Shown here: in pieces, positions 41,778 through 49,846 of the stretch
Layout: every line of letters starts with the position of its first letter
How positions within the stretch are numbered: the stretch's first letter is position 1
DNA from: an uncultured Lachnospiraceae bacterium
GTDB taxonomy: Bacteria > Bacillota > Clostridia > Lachnospirales > Lachnospiraceae
Direction: 5' to 3'
Assembly: GCA_902493385.1 (NCBI GenBank)
Contig: CABUPO010000001.1
Location: 186,001 to 250,000, forward strand
DNA length: 64,000 nt
Notes under the pieces: generated by a model
What the model was told of the DNA's origin: nothing
What the model saw: the letters and a program-made list of their open reading frames with translations, nothing else
The model's database searches: none
Program-made: the position numbers and the translations under genes

Positions 41778-44345
41778 TTATAGTCCTTTTCCGCAGCACT
41801 GCTTATACTTGCGTCCTGAACCGCATGGACACGGGTCGTTAGGCTGAATTTTCTTTCCCGCTCTTTTTACAGGACCTTTCTTTGCCGAATCGTCTTTATT
41901 GGTGCCGGTAACCTTGGCTACCTCTTCACGCTCGACCCTCTGCTCAATCTGAACGTGCATAAGAGCTCTTACCGTATCTTCCCTGATAGCGTCAGTCATC
42001 GACTCAAACATATCAAATCCCTGGAATTTGTATTCAAGAAGCGGGTCCTTCTGTCCAAGCGACTGAAGTCCAATTCCCTGTCTTAACTGGTCCATATCGT
42101 CTATATGATCCATCCATTTATGGTCGATAACCTTAAGAAGAATAACACGCTCTATCTCTCTTATCTGCTCCTCCTCCGGAAATTCAGCTTCCTTTGCTTC
42201 ATAAAGCTTAACCGCCTCTTCTTTAAGCTGCTGCATAAGAGCCTTCTTACTCATCTTCTCCATCGAATTATCATCAATAACTACAGGCTTTACCGGTATA
42301 ATAGGGATAAGCACATTATTTAACTCACTGATATCCCAGCTTTCCGGATTCTGATCGTCTCCAATGACAGAATTGACTGCTCTTTCAACAATCTCCGATA
42401 TCATATTATATATGGTATCGCGCATACTTTCTCCGTCTAATACTCTTCTTCTTTCTTTATATATTATCTCTCTCTGATCATTATTGACCTGATCGTATTC
42501 AAGAAGATTCTTACGAATACCATAGTTGTTGCTCTCTATTTTTTTCTGAGCTCTTTCAATTGCATTGCTCAGCGACTTATGATGTATCTGTTCTCCTTCT
42601 GCTATTCCAAGCGAATTAAACAGTCCCATCAGTCTTTCTGAACCGAAGAGTCTCATAAGATCGTCTTCAAGGGATATAAAGAATCTGGACTCGCCAGGGT
42701 CTCCCTGTCGTCCCGCACGTCCACGAAGCTGATTATCAATACGTCTTGATTCATGACGTTCTGTACCTATAATTTTAAGACCTCCAAGCTCAGTAACTCC
42801 TTCACCAAGCTTAATATCCGTACCACGTCCTGCCATATTGGTTGCAATCGTAACCGCTCCCATCTGCCCGGCGTCTGCAATAATCTCAGCCTCAAGCTCG
42901 TGGAACTTTGCATTAAGGACTTTATGCGGTATTCCTTTTCTCTTAAGGAGCGCGCTGAGCTCTTCTGACGCTTCAATTGTAATAGTACCCACAAGGATAG
43001 GCTGTCCAGTACGATGAGCCTCGCATATCTCGTCTACGACCGCGTTAAGCTTCTCTTTTCTTGTCTTAAACACTGCGTCGTCATGATCGATTCTTGCAAC
43101 CGGAAGGTTAGTAGGGACTTCAACTACGTCCATTCCATATATTTCGCGGAATTCCTTTTCCTCAGTTACGGCGGTACCGGTCATACCGCTTTTTTTATCA
43201 TACTTGTTAAAGAAATTCTGGAAAGTAATCGTAGCGAGCGTCTTACTCTCTCTCTTAACCTTAACATGCTCTTTTGCCTCAATCGCCTGATGAAGTCCGT
43301 CTGAAAATCTTCTTCCCGGCATTATACGTCCGGTAAATTCATCTACTATAAGCACCTGGTCGTCCTGAACTACATAATCCTTATCACGGAACATCAGGTA
43401 ATTAGCTCTTAACGCAAGGTCCATATTGTGCTGAATCTCAAGATTCTCAGGGTCTGCAAGGTTGGTAATTCCAAAGAACTTCTCAACTCTTCTTACGCCT
43501 TCTTCTGTCAGGGTAGCGTTCTTTTCCTTTTCATTTACAACAAAATCGCCCGTCTCATTAGCGTCCTCGCCCATCATATAATCCATCTTGGACATCTCTT
43601 TTGCGGTACCGCGTTCAAGCTGTCCGGCAAGAATATTGCAGGCTTCATAAAGGCGGGTAGATTTACCGCTCTGTCCTGAAATAATAAGAGGAGTTCTGGC
43701 TTCATCAATAAGAACTGAGTCGACCTCGTCGATGATAGCATAGCTCAGACCTCTTTGTACAAGCTTTTCTTTATATATAACCATATTATCTCTAAGATAA
43801 TCAAATCCAAGTTCATTATTGGTTGCATATGTTATATCGCAGTTATACGCCTGACGTCTTGTGTCGTTATCCATATCACTGAGAATAACACCTACGCTGA
43901 GTCCCAGAAATTCATGTATCTGTCCCATCCACTCAGCGTCACGCTTTGCAAGGTAATCATTAACCGTAACGATATGAACTCCTTTTCCCGCAAGGGCATT
44001 AAGATATGCCGGAAGCGTTGAAACGAGCGTTTTTCCCTCGCCGGTTCTCATCTCGGTAATTCTTCCCTGATGAAGTATGACTCCGCCTATGAGCTGAACC
44101 CTGAAATGTCTCATATTAAGAACTCTTTTTGCGGCTTCTCTGACAGTGGCATATGCCTCCGGCAAAATATCATCAAGTGTCTCTCCCTCGGAAAGGCGCT
44201 TTTTGAATTCATCGGTCTTACCTCTGAGCTGTTCGTCAGTAAGCTCCTGATATTCCGGCTCCAGGCTCTCAATCTTATCAACTATTGGTATAACTCTCTT
44301 AACTTCTCTTTCGCTGTGACTCTTAAATATTTTACTTAGTTTCAT
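41778..44345 (-). CDS. secA: Preprotein translocase ATPase SecA
   Basis: The 855-residue motor drives secreted proteins through SecYEG. ATG 44345 is chosen because AGGAGA precedes it and homology begins MKLSKIFKSHSEREVKR; the frame extends 26 codons upstream without support. Visible features: Walker A region MRTGEGKTLVS near residue 80, the DEAD-like IDEVDSVLIDEARTPL near 205, preprotein cross-linking domain, TNMAGRGTDIKL near 500 and the C-terminal zinc-binding tail PCPCGSGRKYKQCC. It heads the secA-prfB-hom-apgM-lysC operon with its own promoter. Confidence 0.97.
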   Translation of the reverse strand: MKLSKIFKSHSEREVKRVIPIVDKIESLEPEYQELTDEQLRGKTDEFKKRLSEGETLDDILPEAYATVREAAKRVLNMRHFRVQLIGGVILHQGRITEMRTGEGKTLVSTLPAYLNALAGKGVHIVTVNDYLAKRDAEWMGQIHEFLGLSVGVILSDMDNDTRRQAYNCDITYATNNELGFDYLRDNMVIYKEKLVQRGLSYAIIDEVDSVLIDEARTPLIISGQSGKSTRLYEACNILAGQLERGTAKEMSKMDYMMGEDANETGDFVVNEKEKNATLTEEGVRRVEKFFGITNLADPENLEIQHNMDLALRANYLMFRDKDYVVQDDQVLIVDEFTGRIMPGRRFSDGLHQAIEAKEHVKVKRESKTLATITFQNFFNKYDKKSGMTGTAVTEEKEFREIYGMDVVEVPTNLPVARIDHDDAVFKTRKEKLNAVVDEICEAHRTGQPILVGTITIEASEELSALLKRKGIPHKVLNAKFHELEAEIIADAGQMGAVTIATNMAGRGTDIKLGEGVTELGGLKIIGTERHESRRIDNQLRGRAGRQGDPGESRFFISLEDDLMRLFGSERLMGLFNSLGIAEGEQIHHKSLSNAIERAQKKIESNNYGIRKNLLEYDQVNNDQREIIYKERRRVLDGESMRDTIYNMISEIVERAVNSVIGDDQNPESWDISELNNVLIPIIPVKPVVIDDNSMEKMSKKALMQQLKEEAVKLYEAKEAEFPEEEQIREIERVILLKVIDHKWMDHIDDMDQLRQGIGLQSLGQKDPLLEYKFQGFDMFESMTDAIREDTVRALMHVQIEQRVEREEVAKVTGTNKDDSAKKGPVKRAGKKIQPNDPCPCGSGRKYKQCCGKGL

Positions 44346-44391
44346 ATATATTCTCCTGTTAAAAACATCTTTTACTGCAACATTACATGCT

Positions 44392-44420
44392 ATTGTAACA
44401 TTAGAAAGAGTTAAATTCAA
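44392..44420 (-). promoter_or_regulatory. Sigma-A-type promoter of the secA operon
   Basis: On the minus strand TTGAAT (44415-44420) and TACAAT (44392-44397) are separated by 17 bp. Confidence 0.75.
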
Positions 44421-44436
44421 CAATAAAACAACAAAA

Positions 44437-44475
44437 GGCTGTTGCGGCGCTTCTTTTTATAACGCCGCAACAGCC
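44437..44475 (-). terminator. Terminator of hpf
   Basis: A perfect 13-bp stem, GGCTGTTGCGGCG (44437-44449) with CGCCGCAACAGCC (44463-44475), followed on the minus strand by TTTTGTTGTTTT. Confidence 0.9.
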
Positions 44476-44503
44476 CAGGTAAAGGAATTTTATGAGAAGA
44501 ATA

Positions 44504-45031
44504 TTAAAATTCTGGTTCTATTAATCCATATGTATGGCCCTTTCTCTTATATACAACATTGACCTCATCAGTCTCTGCATTTCTGAACACAAAGAAATTA
44601 TGTCCAAGAAGCTCCATCTGCACACACGCTTCTTCCGCATCCATAGGCTTAACAGCAAATCTCTTTGTTCTAATGATTTTTATCTCTTCATCGTCTTCAT
44701 TCTCTTCTTCAATAAACGCTTTTTTAAGACTGACTGCCGTCTGCTGCTTTTCTATAAGCTTTGTCTTATACTTTCTAAGCTGTCTTTCGATTATCTCTTC
44801 AACAAGGTCGATTGAAACGTACATATCGTTACTTTCCTGTTCAGCTCTTATTATATTGCCCTTCATCGGAATAGTAACCTCTATCTTCTGTCTCTCCTTT
44901 TCAGTACTAAGCGTAACGTGTATCTCCGTGCTGTCTGTAAAATACCTCTCAAGCTTGCCAATCTTTTCATTAACGGCAGCCCTGAGCCCGTCAGTCACAT
45001 CAATATTCTTTCCACTAATAATAAACTTCAT
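44504..45031 (-). CDS. hpf: Ribosome hibernation-promoting factor, long form
   Basis: The 175-residue protein has an N-terminal S30AE domain (1-100, FIISGKNIDVTDGLRAAV) that binds the 30S decoding region and a C-terminal domain (about 120-175, FAVKPMDAEEACVQMELLGHNFFVFRN in part) that dimerises ribosomes into inactive 100S particles. It is the long form typical of Firmicutes. ATG 45031 is preferred over GTG 45037, two codons upstream. It is monocistronic with promoter and strong terminator and precedes secA, a common neighbourhood in clostridia. Confidence 0.95.
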   Translation of the reverse strand: MKFIISGKNIDVTDGLRAAVNEKIGKLERYFTDSTEIHVTLSTEKERQKIEVTIPMKGNIIRAEQESNDMYVSIDLVEEIIERQLRKYKTKLIEKQQTAVSLKKAFIEEENEDDEEIKIIRTKRFAVKPMDAEEACVQMELLGHNFFVFRNAETDEVNVVYKRKGHTYGLIEPEF

Positions 45032-45089
45032 TGTCACCAGCCCTTTCGGTCTTTATTAAACACAGGGGTTATCGCTGTGTTTTGTCTCA

Positions 45090-45117
45090 ATTATAACATA
45101 TTTTATTATTAATACAA
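45090..45117 (-). promoter_or_regulatory. Sigma-A-type promoter of hpf
   Basis: On the minus strand TTGTAT (45112-45117) and TATAAT (45090-45095) are separated by 16 bp. A short CACAG/CTGTG hairpin lies in the leader. Confidence 0.7.
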
Positions 45118-45540
45118 GAAAAAAACACACTTTATTCACATTTCAATTATTTGTGTGTGAATTCCGACTATTATATGGTTGTTTCAGACAATTCAAATGT
45201 CAAGGGTTATTTATTATTTCATACTTTTTATCATTTGTTAATTTTTATTTTTATTTCACAAACCACTACACACGTCTACGCAAATAGTGGATAACGTGAA
45301 TAACTCCGTGAATAACTGATTATTCTGACTTATTTTTGACTAATATATACGTGAATAACTTTTTATATTTTCCAAATTTAGAAAAACAAACATATATTCC
45401 GAATCAATGTTTTGTCGTTATTCCATAATATTACATTTTATTCTATCAATGTCCATTAAATTTATTAAACTATCTTTCAGGTTATAATTTTGAATTGTTC
45501 AAATTGTCAGACAATTCCGACACTTTAATTCTTACCTCCT
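45118..45540. other. AT-rich intergenic region between hpf and GH8
   Basis: This is the longest gene-free stretch in the window. It is very AT-rich and holds one perfect and four near-perfect DnaA-box-like 9-mers (listed separately) and an imperfect inverted repeat around TTGTCAGACAA near 45505. No conserved coding frame was found. The end of the GH8 gene (45540-45562) forms a CCTTCAGGG/CCCTGAAGG hairpin that spans its stop codon. Confidence 0.6.
45132..45358. repeat. Cluster of DnaA-box-like repeats
   Basis: TTATTCACA at 45132-45140 is a perfect match to the DnaA box TTATNCACA. On the opposite strand, AGTGGATAA (45286-45294) and three copies of CGTGAATAA (45295-45303, 45307-45315, 45350-45358) match its complement at eight of nine positions. 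The three CGTGAATAAC copies share the same 11 bases CGTGAATAACT. Confidence 0.55.
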
Positions 45541-47943
45541 TCAGGGCGTTACCCCTGAAGGAAAATATGCGCGGAAATTACCGCTTACATGCAGAAGACC
45601 AAGCATATACAGACATCCGTCATAATACCTGTATTTACCTTTGGTTGCGCTGACATTCCATAGTTCTTCCACAAAATCCTTTGATATGCTTTTACTTGCT
45701 GCAAGCGAAGCCACTGCATTCATTGCAACCAGTCCTGCCGAATGGTCGGCCGAAAGCTGATTTCCTGTAAGGCTCCACTGATTACCGTAATCTTCAAGCC
45801 CTTTGTCGTAAAAGAACTGCTGAATCGTATCTGCATGAGTTACCGCCCAGTCATCCTTTCCCCACCATGCATAGTCGTATGCAATATTAGCCGCCGTTCT
45901 CCACGCATCAAACCTAAAATCTCCATGACCGTCAGTATCTTTAGGCGTTCCGTCAAACTCTGAATAATCAGGCATAAGTCCCGTCGTCTTATTAGTAACC
46001 TTTTTAAAATAACTTCTGCTCGCAGATGCTGCCTGCGACCAAAAAGCTGAATTACCGCTGTCAACACGCTTCCATACCTCATAAAACGCAGGGAGATGAT
46101 AAGACGGGTCTGTAAATGACGAGGCTCCCCATGTAGGGCAGAATACGGGCAGCTTGTACTGTGAATCAAACATATTCCAGCCTGAATTATCGTCAGCCTG
46201 ATGAAGCATGGCGTTCAGAATAGCCTTTGCCTCCGAGCTGTAATTATAAATTCCCGAACCGTCGCCCCATCTTGCCGATGCAAATAAAAGCGCGGTGGCA
46301 AAATATTCATCGCCATCCGAAGCAGGCGTTTCATCAATTTTACTGCCATCAGTCTTACACTGCCATGCAAAGTAATCGTCATACCAGCCCCCGTCATGCT
46401 GCATATAAGTCTTCGCCCATTTCCACAGTTTATCAAACTCTGATTTTTTATTCATCTGAACGCAAATCATCATTCCATATGACATACCCTCCGAACGTAC
46501 GTCGTCCGAATCAGCCGTATAAATATATGCCATATCACTTCCTACAGTATAATATATTTTCTCCTCGTCACTTCCATAGAAAAGCTGCTGCCATGCAGAA
46601 TCCAGCTTTTGGTTAATCTCTGCGTCAGAATGGCCGTTCTCCTTAAACAGATTACGGTAATTGCCTGAATACACAGCTCCCGCCGGCGTCGGCGAAGGCT
46701 CGTCTGAAGGCTCGTCGGGGATAAATCCTTCCGCCTTTTCTTCGTTATAGAAAACTATTGACTTAACAGTAATCTTTATAGCGTCTCCATTATTCATCTG
46801 ATTAGGATTAAATATCTGTATTCCTCTGATAACTCCGCCATTACATTCATCTGTTACATTAAATATCTTCGTAGTATATTCCGACGACGCAGTAATCTTC
46901 CTTCCCCAGTCAGGATGCTTTCCTGCCGCCGCATCCGCGCCTGACGCATCCCATTTATCATCAAACAACGCATGTCCAAGATTATTATTATCTCCTGAAA
47001 GAGTTCCTTCACTCTTATATGTTATTACAGCCGACCTGTATTCACTGTAATAATTCTGCGCGTTATCAGGAAGCAGGAAATTAACGGCCGCCCACTGGGT
47101 CTTAAATGTAATCGTCATTGTTTTGTCGTCATTATAAATTATTTCTGCATTTCCCTCATTAACAAGCGAATCAGAATCCTCTGTAAGAGGAATATATACA
47201 ACAGGCTTTGCAGTTACCGCAGGCCTGTCATACTTGGGATTAGGACCGGGATAATATGTAGGTCTTGCCGTAGGAGCCTGCGTAGGCGCTTTTGTCGGCG
47301 CTTTTGTTGGAGCCTTAGTAGGAGCATTAGTTGGTGTATTGGTCGGTACATCTGTCGGCTCCTTTGTTGGCTCATCAGTTGGCTCATCAGTTGGCTCATC
47401 AGTTGGCTCATCAGTTGGCTCATCCGTAGTCATATCTGTCGGTTCTTTTGTCGGTTCTTTTGTCGGCGCGTCCGACGGATTGTCTGTTGTAATTTTAATC
47501 GGTGTCTGCGTAGACTTATCTGCAGGCGCGGACGTGTAAGTATTCGTACCTGCAGAAATATCTGCATCTTTACTTACGATAATCCTGACCTTTGTCTTTG
47601 CTTTTCCTTTTTTTGCTTTAATCTTTATTAATGCTTTTCCCGCCTTCTTAGCCTTAACTACGCCGCGTCTGCTTACGGAAGCAATATTTTTCTGGGAAGA
47701 TACAAAGCTAACCTGCTTCCACGCTTTCTTTTTTACTTTTTTATTAATTGCAATTTTTAATTTAAGCTTCTTGCCCTCGCTCATATTAAAAAAGCCCGAC
47801 TTACAGCCTTTCACAGAAAGCTTCTTAATTTTCTGTGCAGCTGACGCCGGTCCTTGATATGTGGACGGTATGCTTAATAACAACGCCATAATAAACGCTG
47901 TAATCACAGCCGTCGTTCTTCTTTTTTTGTGTTTTGTCCCCAT
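45541..47943 (-). CDS. Secreted multidomain GH8 oligoxylanase (Rex-like)
   Basis: The 800-residue protein has a signal peptide (1-36), a Lys-rich Ig-like module (38-125), a long Thr/Pro/Glu/Asp linker with tandem TDEP units (150-245), an uncharacterised beta-sandwich module (248-402), a short linker, and a GH8 catalytic domain (425-795). The GH8 part closely follows the reducing-end xylose-releasing exo-oligoxylanase pattern: YRNLFKENGHSDAEINQKL, then the acid E485 in SEGMSYGMM, and SDGDEYFATALLFAS. Known Rex enzymes lack a signal peptide, so this one is unusual. It would trim xylo-oligosaccharides outside the cell. It lies just after spoVAC and has its own promoter. Confidence 0.9.
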   Translation of the reverse strand: MGTKHKKRRTTAVITAFIMALLLSIPSTYQGPASAAQKIKKLSVKGCKSGFFNMSEGKKLKLKIAINKKVKKKAWKQVSFVSSQKNIASVSRRGVVKAKKAGKALIKIKAKKGKAKTKVRIIVSKDADISAGTNTYTSAPADKSTQTPIKITTDNPSDAPTKEPTKEPTDMTTDEPTDEPTDEPTDEPTDEPTKEPTDVPTNTPTNAPTKAPTKAPTKAPTQAPTARPTYYPGPNPKYDRPAVTAKPVVYIPLTEDSDSLVNEGNAEIIYNDDKTMTITFKTQWAAVNFLLPDNAQNYYSEYRSAVITYKSEGTLSGDNNNLGHALFDDKWDASGADAAAGKHPDWGRKITASSEYTTKIFNVTDECNGGVIRGIQIFNPNQMNNGDAIKITVKSIVFYNEEKAEGFIPDEPSDEPSPTPAGAVYSGNYRNLFKENGHSDAEINQKLDSAWQQLFYGSDEEKIYYTVGSDMAYIYTADSDDVRSEGMSYGMMICVQMNKKSEFDKLWKWAKTYMQHDGGWYDDYFAWQCKTDGSKIDETPASDGDEYFATALLFASARWGDGSGIYNYSSEAKAILNAMLHQADDNSGWNMFDSQYKLPVFCPTWGASSFTDPSYHLPAFYEVWKRVDSGNSAFWSQAASASRSYFKKVTNKTTGLMPDYSEFDGTPKDTDGHGDFRFDAWRTAANIAYDYAWWGKDDWAVTHADTIQQFFYDKGLEDYGNQWSLTGNQLSADHSAGLVAMNAVASLAASKSISKDFVEELWNVSATKGKYRYYDGCLYMLGLLHVSGNFRAYFPSGVTP
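47366..47425. repeat. Tandem 12-bp repeat encoding TDEP units
   Basis: Five tandem copies of GTTGGCTCATCA (last copy ends in C) encode Thr-Asp-Glu-Pro repeats in the linker of the GH8 protein. Copies are nearly identical at DNA level, so copy number can change by slippage without breaking the frame. Confidence 0.9.
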
Positions 47944-47983
47944 ATAATCTTCTCCTCGTGTAAATTTTCTGCCACTAATTTAT

Positions 47984-48012
47984 AATATACTTCATCAATC
48001 TGTGAAAATCAA
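47984..48012 (-). promoter_or_regulatory. Promoter of the GH8 gene
   Basis: On the minus strand TTGATT (48007-48012) and TATATT (47984-47989) are separated by 17 bp. It lies right behind the spoVAC stop. Confidence 0.75.
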
Positions 48013-48030
48013 TTATTTTAATATATTATG

Positions 48031-48564
48031 TTATACCACCTTACACAGCGTAAGCAGCCAGTATACCACTCCCAAAACCCAGCTTGTAAATATTCCGTAC
48101 AATATAACCGGACCTGCAATAGTGAATATTTTACAGCCTATTCCGAATATCTGTCCCTCTTTTTTAAACTCAATTGCCGGTGACGCCACTGAATTTGCAA
48201 ATCCGGTAATAGGAACCAAAACTCCCGCGCCCGCATATTTTGTCAGCTTTGCAAAGACGCCAAAGCCGGTAAGGATTACGCTGAGAAGCACAAGCGAAAG
48301 CGTCGTATACATTCCCGCAGTCTTCTCATCATTTCCCATACTCATATACCACGAGGTAAAAGCCTGTCCGATTGTACATACGATGCCGCCTGTAAAAAAT
48401 GCCCTCCATAAGTTGCGGCTCCAGGAATGCTTAGGCGTAACCTTTTTAACATATGCATTATATGCATCATTGCGGAGGCTTTCATCACTTTCACTCATTA
48501 CATCATGAATTGAAACATTTTTCTTATTATAAGAACGCTTCCCACACATTTTATTAGACTTCAT
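48031..48564 (-). CDS. spoVAC: Stage V sporulation protein AC
   Basis: The 177-residue membrane protein has about four or five helices. It matches SpoVAC: a soluble N-terminus ending in TPKHSWSRNLWRAFFTGG, then CTIGQAFTSWY, GFGVFAKLTKYAGAGVLVP and ITGFANSVASPAIEFKKEG. SpoVAC is a mechanosensitive channel component that takes part in moving dipicolinic acid into and out of the spore. It follows spoVAB by 32 bp. In most spore formers spoVAD and spoVAE come next, but here the sequence runs directly into a GH8 gene with its own promoter, so the operon ends after spoVAC. Confidence 0.93.
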   Translation of the reverse strand: MKSNKMCGKRSYNKKNVSIHDVMSESDESLRNDAYNAYVKKVTPKHSWSRNLWRAFFTGGIVCTIGQAFTSWYMSMGNDEKTAGMYTTLSLVLLSVILTGFGVFAKLTKYAGAGVLVPITGFANSVASPAIEFKKEGQIFGIGCKIFTIAGPVILYGIFTSWVLGVVYWLLTLCKVV

Positions 48565-48596
48565 AATAATACCTCCATTTTATTTTTGCTTAAACG

Positions 48597-49016
48597 TCAT
48601 GTCCAGCCAAATATAAACTGAATAAATGCTCCCGCCAGTTTTCCTGCAGCTATACCGCAGACCATAACCGGAAGGCCCTCAACAAGACCCGTACGCTTTA
48701 CAAGTATCGGAAATACCTTAAGGACCTCTGCAAGAGCCATCGCAAGACATCCTACAAATATACCGCAGAAAAGTCCGAATACAACGATTCCAATATGGTA
48801 AAGCGGCAGCTTTACATCATATATAAGCATTATATTACCAAGGGTACCGCCAATAACTATCGCGGTTTCATACACCGAAGTATATGACGACGTATGCGTT
48901 CTGTATGCGAGCCTTGTAAACACTCCGAGCATAACTATAAACGCAAAGGTTCCCGCAGCAACCATGCCGCCTGCGGAGATACCCATAATGAACATCGCCG
49001 TTCCTTTAAGAAACAT
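48597..49016 (-). CDS. spoVAB: Stage V sporulation protein AB
   Basis: The 139-residue integral membrane protein has four helices. ATG 49016 is used because GGGAGGG lies upstream inside spoVAA; an alternative 11 codons earlier has no support. Typical SpoVAB features are the GISAGGMVAAGTFAFI first helix and a Gly-rich last helix. It belongs to the spoVA set for dipicolinic acid uptake in the forespore inner membrane. The start overlaps the end of spoVAA by 11 bp, so translation is coupled. Confidence 0.88.
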   Translation of the reverse strand: MFLKGTAMFIMGISAGGMVAAGTFAFIVMLGVFTRLAYRTHTSSYTSVYETAIVIGGTLGNIMLIYDVKLPLYHIGIVVFGLFCGIFVGCLAMALAEVLKVFPILVKRTGLVEGLPVMVCGIAAGKLAGAFIQFIFGWT

Positions 49017-49659
49017 CAATGGTCTTTCCCTCCCTTGACGCATCTTCAATAAGCGCTTTATTTACCTGGTCTTCATAGTTACGCATCTCGACATGTATCG
49101 GCGTAGGGTCAGTCGTAAGCTTCTTTCTCGAAAAATGATTAAAGAATACAACAATACCTATCGGCAGTCCGATACAATACGAAAACTCAAGTATCGTAGG
49201 CTTTCCCTGTTTATCTACTCCCATAAACCATTTATATACATTATCAAACAAATCTCCGACACTGACGTCAAGATTAAACGTCATTATAGTAAATGCAGCT
49301 CCAACAAATGCCACTAATGTAACAAATCCTGCTTTTACATATTCCATGCCTTTTCGTTTTGCTTCTTTTCCTGACGTTTTCTGCTCTGACGGAGGTGTAT
49401 ATTCAATAATAAAATCACTTTCACCTTCATTTACAATCTGAAGGCCAGGTTTTTTTCTATGAATAAGTTCAATAACCTTTAATACCGTCATAGCGTACAT
49501 ACCGCTTTCATTAGCGGATATATTGAGAACCATGCATTCGCCTATTTCTTTTACAATGTCATGGTCTACATGGTGAATGCTTGCTATATCCGAAAGCAGT
49601 ATTTTCTTTTTATTCACTTTTACATTTTGTTCTATCTTAATATACAGTTCAGAATCCAT
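49006..49659 (-). CDS. spoVAA: Stage V sporulation protein AA
   Basis: The 217-residue protein starts at ATG 49659, preceded by TTGGAGAG. The N-terminal soluble part (1-120) matches SpoVAA (MDSELYIKIEQNV, VHLxDIA-type region LSDIASIHHVD), followed by two membrane helices (about 130-150 and 175-195) and a soluble tail. It acts with other SpoVA proteins in dipicolinic acid transport. Its start lies inside the end of a 44-residue small gene, and both are behind a sigma-G promoter. Confidence 0.9.
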   Translation of the reverse strand: MDSELYIKIEQNVKVNKKKILLSDIASIHHVDHDIVKEIGECMVLNISANESGMYAMTVLKVIELIHRKKPGLQIVNEGESDFIIEYTPPSEQKTSGKEAKRKGMEYVKAGFVTLVAFVGAAFTIMTFNLDVSVGDLFDNVYKWFMGVDKQGKPTILEFSYCIGLPIGIVVFFNHFSRKKLTTDPTPIHVEMRNYEDQVNKALIEDASREGKTIDVS

Positions 49660-49783
49660 TACACTCTCTCCAAACCAACACGCCCTTATTAACAATATCT
49701 GAATCCTGATGCCAGTACATATACATAACTACTGCACAGGCGGCAAATGCTGCGATCATAAAGATTGTCAGTACTTTTTTCAT
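49649..49783 (-). CDS. 44-residue single-pass membrane protein in the spoVA operon
   Basis: This small gene fills the gap between sigF and spoVAA. It starts at ATG 49783 with AGAGG upstream and ends at TGA 49649-49651, inside spoVAA, an 11-bp overlap that suggests coupled translation. The product begins with two Lys, has one hydrophobic helix (about residues 4-22, VLTIFMIAAFAACAVVMYM), then a short polar tail with Trp and Cys. A sigma-G-type promoter lies 34 bp upstream, pointing to forespore expression together with spoVA. I do not recognise a family. It could be a spore membrane small protein, or only a leader that couples translation to spoVAA. Confidence 0.65.
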   Translation of the reverse strand: MKKVLTIFMIAAFAACAVVMYMYWHQDSDIVNKGVLVWRECNGF

Positions 49784-49816
49784 ATAGCGCAACCTCTTTT
49801 CCTAACATTTACGCAT

Positions 49817-49846
49817 TATTATGCCACCATATATTTTTTTTATTCA
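49817..49846 (-). promoter_or_regulatory. Sigma-G promoter of the spoVA operon
   Basis: On the minus strand TGAATA (49841-49846) and CATAATA (49817-49823) are separated by 17 bp, a close match to the forespore sigma-G consensus (TGAATR and CATAMTA). The -35 overlaps the sigF stop codon. Confidence 0.8.

Noticed and set aside
45490..45540. Fourteen-codon frame after an AGGAGG just downstream of the GH8 stop
   Set aside because: It is too short, uses a GTG start, and the AGGAGG is part of the hairpin arm at the GH8 stop; no evidence of coding.
45118..45540. Chromosomal origin of replication
   Set aside because: DnaA-box-like repeats are present, but no dnaA, dnaN, rnpA or rpmH is near; the evidence supports at most a DnaA-binding cluster.
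47366..47425. CRISPR-like repeat
   Set aside because: The five 12-bp units are contiguous without spacers and encode an in-frame TDEP linker.
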